From positions 62,001 through 126,000 of the forward strand of contig NZ_BNJW01000005.1 in the NCBI RefSeq assembly GCF_015751045.1: a stretch of 64,000 nt of DNA, written 5' to 3'. How positions within the stretch are numbered: the first letter of the stretch is position 1; each line of letters begins with the position of its first letter. This document shows, piece after piece, positions 42,220-50,236 of the stretch. Origin of the DNA: Enterococcus lactis. GTDB taxonomy: Bacteria; Bacillota; Bacilli; Lactobacillales; Enterococcaceae. A program made the position numbers and the translations under genes. The notes below the pieces were generated by a model. The model saw nothing but the letters and a program-made list of their open reading frames with translations, had not been told where the DNA came from and ran no database searches.

Positions 42220-42807
42220 TTAACCAACGTAGGGTAAGCTCGAATGGTGCAAGTTGATTCTCAGGTTACCTTCGTCATCACGTATAAATCCGAAAGTATA
42301 TTCTACTTTTGTTTCATCACCCGTTTTCCCAGAAGTAAAGTAATATTCTCCTGATGCGATTGCTGAATCCGTATCGATGATCGTTTCATGATTGTCGAAG
42401 CGGATGTCTGTCCAAGGTTCTAACGCAAAACCAGAATCTTCGCTGATATCACCGCCAACGAAATAAGAAAGTGCTTCTTCTTTTGTTGCCCTGAATGGTA
42501 ACTCTGCAGCTTTAGTTGGTTTAAAAAGCACAGCACCTTCGTCGTATGCATACAATGTCTCGATGACTTCTTCTGCTTTTTCTGTTGCTTCCTCCATACC
42601 TTCTTCGCTTGCTGTACCGATACTTATGATTGCTTCTGCCCAGCGTTCCCGTGCTTCGTCGACTTCGGCTTCTGTGATCGTCTCAACTTTTACCTCTTCT
42701 GTCGTGTCTTCAGTTGTTTCTGTTGTTGATTCAGTTGCCGAATCGGTTGTAGAACAACCTGCCATTGCTAGTGTTAATGTTGATAGTAAAAATAGTTTTT
42801 TTATCAT
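42220..42807 (-). CDS. Lipoprotein with NTF2-like C-terminal domain
   Basis: A 195-residue exported lipoprotein: signal peptide with lipobox LAMAGC, a Thr/Glu-rich linker (residues about 22-42), then a domain with DEARERWAEAIISIG, LFKPTKAAELPFRATKEEALSYF and ASGEYYFTSGKT. The pattern resembles SnoaL/NTF2-like proteins but I cannot name a family with certainty. Function unknown. RBS GGGGG before ATG; single gene. Confidence 0.65.
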   Translation of the reverse strand: MIKKLFLLSTLTLAMAGCSTTDSATESTTETTEDTTEEVKVETITEAEVDEARERWAEAIISIGTASEEGMEEATEKAEEVIETLYAYDEGAVLFKPTKAAELPFRATKEEALSYFVGGDISEDSGFALEPWTDIRFDNHETIIDTDSAIASGEYYFTSGKTGDETKVEYTFGFIRDDEGNLRINLHHSSLPYVG

Positions 42808-42840
42808 AAGATTATCCCCCCTGAAAACAGACTAAAATAA

Positions 42841-43282
42841 TAACATTTCGTTTTTTTATTTTCAGTTAAAGCTTAATAATTTCTAAATGTTCTTAAATTT
42901 TATTTAAAAACTCTTATAACTTTCATAATACATAACATTGTTATTTTTAAATAAAAAAATAAGCTCAATACATTTAAAATAAAAGACATAATTAAAATTA
43001 ATTAAATGAACATCGTTATCTAAAAACAAAAAAATCCTTTTAAAATCTTACTACTATTAGGCTTTTTCGTTTTAATTTTCTTTAAATAATTATGCAAAAG
43101 TAATAGTTTATCTGTTTTTTTATTGTTTTAATAATCGATACACCACTTTATGTAAAATACTTCTCGAAAATACCTATTGACAAACAAACACAGCTATGAA
43201 ATGAAAAAGCAAAGGACGAAGCAAAAAAGCACCAAGAAAAACATCCTTCCGCCTATTCAACGATTGATGAATTTCTTCGTAC
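42841..43282. other. AT-rich intergenic region
   Basis: About 440 bases between a lipoprotein gene and the cspA terminator. An open frame at 43177-43413 has only Lys/Gln-rich content, no clear RBS, and runs through the cspA terminator and antisense to cspA, so I do not call it. No RNA gene recognised. Confidence 0.4.
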
Positions 43283-43317
43283 AAAAAAAAACCGTCTTTT
43301 CGAAAGAAAAGACGGTT
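43283..43317 (-). terminator. Intrinsic terminator of cspA
   Basis: AACCGTCTTTTC pairs with GAAAAGACGGTT over a 4-nt loop followed by eight or nine T on the minus strand. Confidence 0.92.
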
Positions 43318-43332
43318 AAAAGTCAATTTTTA

Positions 43333-43533
43333 TTAAGCTTTAACAATGTTTGTTGCTTGAGGGCCACGTTGACCATCTTCAACATCGTAAGACACTGCTT
43401 GGCCTTCTTCTAAAGTTTTGAAACCGTCGCCTTGGATAGCTGAGAAATGTGCAAATACATCATTTCCATCTTCACCAGTGATGAAGCCAAAACCTTTGTC
43501 TGCGTTGAACCATTTTACTGTACCGTTATTCAT
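43333..43533 (-). CDS. cspA: Cold shock protein
   Basis: A 66-residue cold-shock domain protein: [20 protein letters not shown] with RNP1 (KGFGFI) and RNP2 (VFAHFSAI), ending [12 protein letters not shown]. Binds single-stranded RNA/DNA as an RNA chaperone. ATG 43533 has AGGAGG upstream; the nine extra codons of the open frame are leader. The roughly 150 bases before it (43534-43690) are non-coding, as expected for the long 5' leaders of csp mRNAs. Confidence 0.95.
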   Translation of the reverse strand: MNNGTVKWFNADKGFGFITGEDGNDVFAHFSAIQGDGFKTLEEGQAVSYDVEDGQRGPQATNIVKA

Positions 43534-43776
43534 AAATAAATTCCTCCTGATACGTATCAATGTACGTTTTTTCGTTGCAATAAATATTTGATAGGCAAAA
43601 GGAGTTTTATCTATGTAGATATATCGCTCAAATTACGTTTCAAAATAGATTACTTATTTAATATATCATGCTTTTTCTAATAACACAAGAATAATGCAAT
43701 AAAATATAAAACTTATTGTCTTCGAATCGATAAAAAAAGTTGGATAACCGCGTTTGAGCCGCCTATTGTTCTCCAT

Positions 43777-44268
43777 TTATTTGTTTTTATCTACTAGCAT
43801 TTGTTTAAGTTGTCTGTTTGCTTCAGAGATTTGTTTCTTTTGATATAGTATTCCTTGTGAATCCATCACGAATCGTTTACTAATATTTTCTAGCATTCTC
43901 TCTATGCCTGGTATGGCTTCTTCTGGCGCTGCTCCTTGAACGATCCATAGTACTGGTAACTGGTGTAATGGCGCGTTTTCTGAATCAAGTCCGATTTGGA
44001 ATAATTCTGTCCAACGGTCAATAAACGTTTTAAGCAGTCCACTAATATCCCACCAATAAATCGGTGTACCAATAACTACGTAGTTCGCCTTCGCCAATCT
44101 ATCCATGACGGCATCAAAATCATCATTAGCTTTGACTTGACCTAATTGAGCAATATGAAAATCTACAAGATCGATCCTCTCATAATCTATTCCTTCTAGA
44201 ACTTTCGCTCCCCACTTACTAGTCATACCTTCTTTGTTTGGACTTGCATTTATAAATATAGTTGTCAT
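43777..44268 (-). CDS. NADPH-dependent FMN reductase/flavodoxin-fold oxidoreductase
   Basis: A 163-residue flavodoxin-like protein: IFINASPNKEGMTSK (phosphate loop), YVVIGTPIYWWDISGLLKTFIDRW (flavin-binding and dimer region) and VLWIVQGAAPEEAIPG. This pattern fits NAD(P)H-dependent FMN reductases such as YwqN. Substrate unknown. Single gene with a weak GGGAGG RBS. Confidence 0.82.
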   Translation of the reverse strand: MTTIFINASPNKEGMTSKWGAKVLEGIDYERIDLVDFHIAQLGQVKANDDFDAVMDRLAKANYVVIGTPIYWWDISGLLKTFIDRWTELFQIGLDSENAPLHQLPVLWIVQGAAPEEAIPGIERMLENISKRFVMDSQGILYQKKQISEANRQLKQMLVDKNK

Positions 44269-44430
44269 TGTGTTCCCTCCCCACTTTATTTTACAACATG
44301 ATTGCTAAATTTTGACTTTAAACTTTCTTAACTATGAAAACCTTTCAATTGGTGATATACTTATAAATGGAATTTCGTTATCAACGTGTTCGTTGCCTTT
44401 CAGCAAGTATTTAAAGAAAGGAGAATGGCT

Positions 44431-44580
44431 ATGACATTCTATAACAAAGATATACAATATCGAGTAACCTTGGATACAGATTTGAATCTCTTTGTCGTTT
44501 TTGACAAAGAAAATAGCAATCATGTAGCAACAGGTGTTACGATCGAACAAGCAGTGCAAGAATTAAAAAAATCTGCATAA
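44431..44580 (+). CDS. Small cytosolic protein of unknown function
   Basis: A 49-residue protein, MTFYNKDIQYRVTLDTDLNL then FVVFDKENSNHVATGVTIEQ and AVQELKKSA. AAAGGAG lies seven bases before ATG 44431. The frame has coding character and ends in a strong terminator, so I consider it real. The two-strand and helix pattern faintly recalls a HicB-like fragment, but without the C-terminal domain; not assigned. Confidence 0.6.
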   Translation: MTFYNKDIQYRVTLDTDLNLFVVFDKENSNHVATGVTIEQAVQELKKSA

Positions 44581-44622
44581 GGAGTGGAAACCCTCATATG
44601 GACGATTCTCGTTCTTCTCTTT

Positions 44623-44660
44623 AAACGCATCTACTGGATGATAACAGTAGGTGCGTTTTG
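44623..44660 (+). terminator. Intrinsic terminator
   Basis: AAACGCATCTACTG pairs with CAGTAGGTGCGTTT and is followed by TGTGTTTT. Confidence 0.8.
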
Positions 44661-44789
44661 TGTTTTCAATAACTTCTTCTCTTCTGACAACCCTCCATCT
44701 AATTGACGATTGTATTCGACTAACTCAATCAACTAAATATTGTTTAAAAAAAGGAAGAATCCTACTATAACAGAAAAAGTAAAAAATCC

Positions 44790-45414
44790 ATTAAAACCTA
44801 AAAAGCCATTACCAAATATTTGGTAGTGGCTTTTCGGGTTCTGTAAGGGTGGTACAGAACATCAATAGTCGGTGGGTTAGAACGTATGTTATCACATCTT
44901 TGGAGAAGGTTGTATTGGTATTATTCGAGTGACTTATTAGATGCGATAACAAGGATAGTATACAGTAGGGAAAAAATTTATTTTTTCTTTTTTTTATTAG
45001 TTTTGTTTCTTATTTTCTAAAAAATAAAAATAAATATTTGATGAATCAAGCATTCTCCGGATAAAACTGGCTTTCGAATACATATTAGGTTATCGTTTGT
45101 AATTTTATTTCACAGTTGTTATGATTGCTATGTAAAATAAAAAAGTTTAGGATACATCGATTTTTTGGGGAAATTCTTTTTTGGGGTATCCTAAACCTTT
45201 TCTATTATTTTCTCATATTTTCCATTATTGGTCTAGACATATACTAATGAACTTCCTATCTATATGATGGATGAATCCTTTTTCATTTATCATGAGATAA
45301 CTTTGCTCCAAACTTACTTATGATAGATGGATGGTATTTTTTGTTCACGTTCTAACAAACTTGACACATTTATGAATTCTTAATCTATCTATCCTATAAT
45401 TATAAAAAAAGGAG
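44790..45414. other. Hairpin-rich intergenic region, candidate structured RNA
   Basis: No ORF. In order: an uninterrupted hairpin AAAAGCCATTACC/GGTAGTGGCTTTT with the outer AACC/GGGTT (44795-44840); GTTCTGT/ACAGAAC (44839-44860); TGTTATCACATCT pairing with AGATGCGATAACA across about 40 bases (44887-44951); and GTTTAGGATAC/GTATCCTAAAC (45145-45197). On the minus strand the first hairpin is followed by TTTTTAGGTTTT like a terminator, so a roughly 170-nt minus-strand RNA starting near 44970 is possible. The last 200 bases hold the promoter of the DUF3955 gene (TATAAT at 45395-45400). Confidence 0.4.
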
Positions 45415-45423
45415 GTGCTGCGT

Positions 45424-45630
45424 ATGAAAGCTATTCATATTTCTTTGCTTTTTTTCGCTAGTGCATTAATTTTATTTGCTATTCATCTTTGCTCCCAGCC
45501 TTATATCAATAACAACGGAATATTAGTAGAACCAGCATTCTTTTGCTTACCGCTCGGTCTTTTATCCCTTTTTGCCTCCACTGGATTCGGATTTGTTGCC
45601 TTTTTTAAACGATCGAAACAACAAATCTGA
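45424..45630 (+). CDS. DUF3955 family small membrane protein
   Basis: A 68-residue protein with two membrane helices and the central motif NNNGILVEPAFFCLPLGLLSL, the DUF3955 signature (dG-x-L-x-EPFF-x-x-P). Function unknown. AAAGGAGG is eight bases before ATG 45424, which I choose over the upstream ATG. Single gene. Confidence 0.75.
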   Translation: MKAIHISLLFFASALILFAIHLCSQPYINNNGILVEPAFFCLPLGLLSLFASTGFGFVAFFKRSKQQI

Positions 45631-45750
45631 CTATAAAATTTACGTAAAAGAGACCGTAAAAAAAAACATATCACCTTTCCTTATTCCGAATAAATATTTT
45701 CCATAAACAATCTTTTGACAATAGGCTGGACGTCTCTTTCGCGAGAACTG

Positions 45751-45860
45751 ATACACGGTACCTACAAGCTCTTCAGTCACCAGTCCCACTATTCATCAAA
45801 CCTGAGAAGCTGCTTAGTTCCTTCTGACTCGGAACTAAGCAGTTTCTTCACATCCTCTTT
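45751..45860 (-). repeat. Dispersed intergenic repeat, family B, divergent copy 4
   Basis: On the minus strand it reads GAGGATGTGAA, TTCCGAGTCAGAAGGAA, CAGCTTCTCAGGTTTGATGA, GACTGGTGACTGAAGAG and ACCGTGTAT, aligned in order with copy 1. The CTTAGTTCC/GGAACTAAG arms form a clean hairpin in this copy. Confidence 0.6.
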
Positions 45861-45874
45861 TACATCATGAGCGT

Positions 45875-46876
45875 TTATTCCTTGAAAAATGCTACTAATT
45901 TTTGGTATGTTTCTTGCGCTTGTTTATTACTAAAATCAAACTGATATTCATGGTTCAAGACAACATTTTTCTTCGTATAGTCTACTTTTGTGACTTTCAC
46001 TCCTACTTTTTCAAATGCAGAAGCTGTTTGTTCCATTTGTTTCGTAAACGTATTTGTGTTCCCATCCGTCAAGAATGTTTTTTGCGTCCAACGGTCTGCA
46101 TGTCTTGCTAAAGCTAAATGTTTGACGTCTTCTAAACGTTCAAAGTTCTTACTATCAAAATAAGCCCATCCACATTTTGCATAAAGAAAGCTAGAAATCT
46201 TATCACTTACTTGGGTAAATGCAGAAGGGTCTAGTAGTCCAGACAAAGAAACAAATTTTGTGATCTGCTTGTTCTCCAAAGTTGGATCAAGTTGATCGGC
46301 TTTTTTGATTTCTTCGTTTTGAAGTGCTAACAAATACTCTCCGCTAATTTGTGCGCCTGCTGAATCGCCACCAATCGAAATATTCGACCAATCCGCTTGC
46401 TCTTTTATCTCTTTTTTGGCTGCTTGAATGGCTTCGTTCAATTGGATAACTGGTGTAGGATGCTTTGCTTCAGGTGATCGTTCATAATCGATATTTACGA
46501 CGATCTGCTGCGTGTCTGAACATAGGTATTCCAAATAATCACGACAATCGTTTTTATCCCCTCCTACATATGCGCCTCCATGCATCCAGAAAAGGATGGG
46601 CAACTTTTTCTTCTCCGTTTTCGGTGTGTAGATATCCATATGATTGTTTTTGTACTTTGAAGGATAAGTTATTTCTTTATTTCTATCGATTTGTTTGATT
46701 TTTTGCTGGAAATCGTCTGGTCTGGCATATACTTGTTCTTTTTCACTTGTGTCAAATTGTTTTCTAACAAGCAAACTAATCGGCTTTGGTGTGATTTGAT
46801 TAATCAAAAATACAGTGACTAAAATAACTACGATGATAACTGGCACTGCAATCACTATTCGCTTGAACCATTTCAT
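45875..46876 (-). CDS. Membrane-anchored alpha/beta hydrolase (carboxylesterase-like)
   Basis: A 333-residue protein: one N-terminal membrane anchor (residues about 6-26), then an alpha/beta hydrolase domain with the oxyanion motif LFWMHGGAYVGGDKND and nucleophile elbow SIGGDSAGAQ (GxSxG), typical of HSL-type/BD-FAE esterases. A His near the C-terminus (VVLNHEYQFDF) can complete the triad. Substrate unknown. It lies five bases after the surface hydrolase gene on the same strand, so the two are probably co-transcribed and may act on related extracellular esters. Confidence 0.85.
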   Translation of the reverse strand: MKWFKRIVIAVPVIIVVILVTVFLINQITPKPISLLVRKQFDTSEKEQVYARPDDFQQKIKQIDRNKEITYPSKYKNNHMDIYTPKTEKKKLPILFWMHGGAYVGGDKNDCRDYLEYLCSDTQQIVVNIDYERSPEAKHPTPVIQLNEAIQAAKKEIKEQADWSNISIGGDSAGAQISGEYLLALQNEEIKKADQLDPTLENKQITKFVSLSGLLDPSAFTQVSDKISSFLYAKCGWAYFDSKNFERLEDVKHLALARHADRWTQKTFLTDGNTNTFTKQMEQTASAFEKVGVKVTKVDYTKKNVVLNHEYQFDFSNKQAQETYQKLVAFFKE

Positions 46877-46880
46877 TCAT

Positions 46881-48794
46881 TTACCCTCTCTTTCTTCGCC
46901 AAATCCATGTGATAATCGTGCTAGCAGATAAAAATCCACCTGAATAAATGAGAAGCGAATGTTTCTTTTCCCCAGTTTTCGGCAACATTCCTTTTTTTGT
47001 ATCTGTCTTTTTTTGTACTTTCACTGTCATCTGAATCGGTAGCGTATCATCACTTGATTGATCATCTCGAGGTTCATCCTTTCCCTTATTATCTGCATTC
47101 TCTGCCGGATCTTGTTTTTTTGGTGGAACTACTGGGATTTTTTTGTAATGGTAAATAATAGTTGGTGTCGTCTCGTTAAAAACCCCTTCAGTCGGTCCTT
47201 CAACATTTGCTAATTCGTATCCTTCGAATGTCTTTTGCTCTGTCACATAATTCTCTCCATAAGCTCCGTAAAGCCGGATTTCGTCCTGGTCTTTGAGTAG
47301 ACTTTTATTGTTTTCATCCACATATTTCACGTTTATCTGATCATGGAACACTACTTTCAAAAAGTCCGTTACATGTTTCGTGTAGGCAGCATGGTCAACT
47401 TCCTGTGCCTTTCCATGCCCTGCTCCTTCTACCAATAAAAGGTCTTTATATCCTCCTGCTAACTCATATAGTTTTTGCGCGTTAGACACAGGTACTACAT
47501 CATCTGCCGTTCCATGGATGATCAATTTAGGCAATGAACCAGACATTCCAATCGTAGGTAGAGCGGCTGTCGGATCCAAATGCATCTCCTGATCAAAATA
47601 ATATTGTTTCAAAAGCCCCATAAACAAATCTTCATGCTCTTGATCCCCAATGATGTCTAACTGATTTTTTATGGCAGGCGGTAATGCAGGGACTACTGTC
47701 TGGCTATACGTAAAACGTAGTTGTTCATCGATTGATGCAAATCCGCAATTTTCAATAATTCCTTTGACATTGACTGGGATATCTTTTGCTAATACAGACA
47801 TCATCGTAGCTGCTCCCATGGAACCACCATACAGCAGGATCTTTTGAGATGGACGTTCTCGAACTTCTTGATTGATCCAGTAAAGGACATCATCTGATTC
47901 ATATTGTCCATAGGTTACATAATCGCCTCCACTGTTACCAGTTGCTCTGGAATCAACAAATAATAAATTATACCCTGCCTTATAAAAATCATTGTATTCT
48001 TCTGTAACGATCCCATTATTCCAATTCCCTCTAAATCCGCCATGGATCATGACTGTTTTATCTGAACCCTGGTCGACATAGTAAGCATACACATCCATCA
48101 TTTTGCCGTCTTGTTTGTTTAGTACAGTTTGATGAAGTTGTTTTGTGTTTGTATAGAAGCCTGTGTTTTCTGTAGGCGTCGTACCATCATCTGTACCTCC
48201 AAGCATTGACATCAACACACTATTTTTAGAAAAAGCGATATCATACAATAGATAAGTAGCAATCAGATGTTTGATAATCTCTTTGTCTACACCATAATCC
48301 TTACCAAAAAGCTCACTTAATACTAAACCTATTAGTCGTGCGTTAATTTCATCTACTGGTCCATTAAGTATATCTGTCATCTGTTTACCGAAGTAATTAA
48401 GATATTTCTTACCATTGAAGTTTTCGCCTTTACCGATATCATCATTTTCTGTCCCATTCTCTTTGTCACTTACTTTAGCAGAAGAGGATTTGTCGTTTGG
48501 CGTTTTTGTAGCTGTTGCTTCATCTGTTTGTTGGTTATCTGTGGTAGCGGTCGTTTCTTGATCTGTGCTAGTAACAGATGTCTCAGCCGTTGTTTCAGTA
48601 CTTGTTTCTGTTTGTGAAGTACTCGATTTCGTTTCGTTTCTAGCATCAGTTGTTTCCGTGGTTTCGACCTCCCTAGATCCCGATTCGGAAAAGATACTCT
48701 CTCCATATACTGACCATTGCGGGACATTTGTACTTACAGCAAATAAGACGACCAACGCTCCCTTTAACACTTGTTTTGTTCTCAATCGATTCAC
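46881..48794 (-). CDS. LPKTG-anchored surface alpha/beta hydrolase with MucBP-like domain
   Basis: A 637-residue secreted protein: signal peptide (residues 1-31), Thr/Ser/Glu-rich stalk (about 35-110), alpha/beta hydrolase (about 225-485) with MIHGGFRGNW, nucleophile elbow LYGGSMGAATMM, Asp in HGTADDVVPVS and His in VEGAGHGKAQ, a MucBP-like domain (INVKYVDENNKSLLKDQDEI to TIIYHYKK, about 490-550), a wall spacer, then LPKTGE, a hydrophobic helix and RRKRG. Sortase A is expected to fix it to the wall. The hydrolase type is that of the dienelactone/S9-like extracellular family. Substrate unknown. Confidence 0.88.
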   Translation of the reverse strand: MNRLRTKQVLKGALVVLFAVSTNVPQWSVYGESIFSESGSREVETTETTDARNETKSSTSQTETSTETTAETSVTSTDQETTATTDNQQTDEATATKTPNDKSSSAKVSDKENGTENDDIGKGENFNGKKYLNYFGKQMTDILNGPVDEINARLIGLVLSELFGKDYGVDKEIIKHLIATYLLYDIAFSKNSVLMSMLGGTDDGTTPTENTGFYTNTKQLHQTVLNKQDGKMMDVYAYYVDQGSDKTVMIHGGFRGNWNNGIVTEEYNDFYKAGYNLLFVDSRATGNSGGDYVTYGQYESDDVLYWINQEVRERPSQKILLYGGSMGAATMMSVLAKDIPVNVKGIIENCGFASIDEQLRFTYSQTVVPALPPAIKNQLDIIGDQEHEDLFMGLLKQYYFDQEMHLDPTAALPTIGMSGSLPKLIIHGTADDVVPVSNAQKLYELAGGYKDLLLVEGAGHGKAQEVDHAAYTKHVTDFLKVVFHDQINVKYVDENNKSLLKDQDEIRLYGAYGENYVTEQKTFEGYELANVEGPTEGVFNETTPTIIYHYKKIPVVPPKKQDPAENADNKGKDEPRDDQSSDDTLPIQMTVKVQKKTDTKKGMLPKTGEKKHSLLIYSGGFLSASTIITWIWRRKRG

Positions 48795-48906
48795 TCCTTT
48801 TTATGATTCTAGGAGAATTATATGTAAACGCAAACATTTTTTATACAAAAAACAAACGGTTTATCCCATAAAAATAGAACAGGATTATTTTCTCAATTTA
48901 CGTAAC

Positions 48907-48945
48907 AAAGCAGAATGGATACTGGTTTATCCATTCTGCTTTTCT
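48907..48945. terminator. Hairpin terminator after the isochorismatase gene
   Basis: AAAGCAGAATGGATA pairs with TATCCATTCTGCTTT across a 5-7-nt loop; T runs on both strands. Confidence 0.85.
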
Positions 48946-48962
48946 TTAAACAATGAAACAGC

Positions 48963-49469
48963 TTATTGCTCCAAAAATGTCAGAAATCGTTTATCCCAAA
49001 TCTTTTCGTAAAAAGCGATTGTTTCCTTTGCTTTCATAAAAGGATGATCATAAGTCGTCGCTGCTCCTCTGCACATCATAAGCTGGTATCCTAATCCATG
49101 AGCAAACTTCACAGTCGTATCTATACAATACTCTGTTTGCGCCCCACATAATTCGATCGAATGACAGTCCAATTCAGTTAATAACATACTCAAATTAGTC
49201 TTATAAAATGAATTCGCATGGGTTTTTCTCACAAAATAACTGTGTTCAGGAATAGATAATTCCGACAATAGCTCCCATGGTTTTGTTTTTGGTACTAATT
49301 GATCATCTTCGTGTTGAACGAAAATAACTGGCTTTCCAATCGTTTCGTATGCTTTGATTCCTTTATTCACTAATGCTGTCACTGTTTTTAATCCGTGTAT
49401 CGTCGAAGAATCAAAACATACCCCTTTTTGCAAATCGATCACTACGAATGCGTCGGCTGTGTTTGACAT
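48963..49469 (-). CDS. Isochorismatase-family cysteine hydrolase
   Basis: A 168-residue alpha/beta hydrolase with the triad Asp (VVIDLQKGVCFD), Lys (VRKTHANSFYKT) and Cys (GAQTEYCIDTT). The close match to YecD/YcaC-like amidases puts it in the nicotinamidase superfamily; the substrate is unknown. Single gene divergent from the Spx-like gene. Confidence 0.85.
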   Translation of the reverse strand: MSNTADAFVVIDLQKGVCFDSSTIHGLKTVTALVNKGIKAYETIGKPVIFVQHEDDQLVPKTKPWELLSELSIPEHSYFVRKTHANSFYKTNLSMLLTELDCHSIELCGAQTEYCIDTTVKFAHGLGYQLMMCRGAATTYDHPFMKAKETIAFYEKIWDKRFLTFLEQ

Positions 49470-49624
49470 ACGTATGCCTTCTTTCTTGATTTAATAGTAT
49501 TTCTTATCTAGTTAGTTCCTTTATACGTGACAACAATTTCTTATTTTACACCTATAAATGGCACTTTTCGACTATTTCTTCATGTTATTATTTCATAAAT
49601 ATTTAGCTATTGGAGGAATGTATC

Positions 49625-50236
49625 ATGATTAAATTATATATAGGTTCTAGTTGCTCGTCTTCTAGACGCGCAAAACGTTGGCTTATCACACATGATATAC
49701 CGTTTATCGAACAGAACTTAATTCGTCAACCACTAACCAAAAATGAATTTATCCACTTACTAAAATTGACAAACAATGGCGTGACCGAAATGCTCTCTAC
49801 TCATTCTATTAGTTATAAAAATCTTGTTCACAGAATAGATGAGCTCAGTTTAAGTGAACTATATATTGAGATTCGTACGTCCACTTCTTTATTGAAAAAA
49901 CCGATTATCTACGACCAACCTGCAAAACTTTTGACTGGATTTAGCGAAGATAAAATCAGGATGTTCCTTCCTAAAACTAAAAGAAAACAAGAGCTCAACG
50001 AACTCTTGCTTTCTGGTCATCTTGTTGATTTTAAAGAAAATAATCTTTGCGTTCCTGTTATTTCCTGTTTCTCAAATATGTTAGTAAACAAAAATAAACC
50101 TGGCAAAGCTACAACTTCGCCAGGCAATACAGCACTCTCGAATGAAATATTCACTCAAAAATCTATCGTTTTATTCAATTTTAAATCTGTTGCTTTTATT
50201 CTTTATTTCACTCGATGGAAGAGAGAACGAAAATAG
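49625..50236 (+). CDS. Spx/ArsC-family protein with CSSS redox site and long C-terminal extension
   Basis: The first 130 residues (MIKLYIGSSCSSSRRAKRWL, HDIPFIEQNLIRQPLT, LSLSELYIEIRTSTSLLKKPIIYD, GFSEDKIRMFLP) are those of Spx, the RNA-polymerase-binding regulator of thiol stress. The usual CxxC switch is CSSS here, so only one cysteine remains. Spx proteins end at about 130-137 residues, but this frame runs on to 203, through a small hairpin at 50099-50124 and into the 3' end of the converging gene. A lost stop or a frameshift near 50030 (where +1 reads TTTTAA) is likely. ATG 49625 has GGAGG upstream. Confidence 0.75.
   Translation: MIKLYIGSSCSSSRRAKRWLITHDIPFIEQNLIRQPLTKNEFIHLLKLTNNGVTEMLSTHSISYKNLVHRIDELSLSELYIEIRTSTSLLKKPIIYDQPAKLLTGFSEDKIRMFLPKTKRKQELNELLLSGHLVDFKENNLCVPVISCFSNMLVNKNKPGKATTSPGNTALSNEIFTQKSIVLFNFKSVAFILYFTRWKRERK

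Noticed and set aside
43177-43413. 78-codon plus-strand ORF
   Set aside because: Runs through the cspA terminator and antisense to cspA; no RBS and no recognisable content.
44431-44580. HicB antitoxin
   Set aside because: The 49-residue product shares only a vague strand/helix pattern and has no HicA partner.
50099-50124. Terminator for the Spx-like gene
   Set aside because: Only a 6-bp stem (CCTGGC/GCCAGG) with a long loop and no T run.
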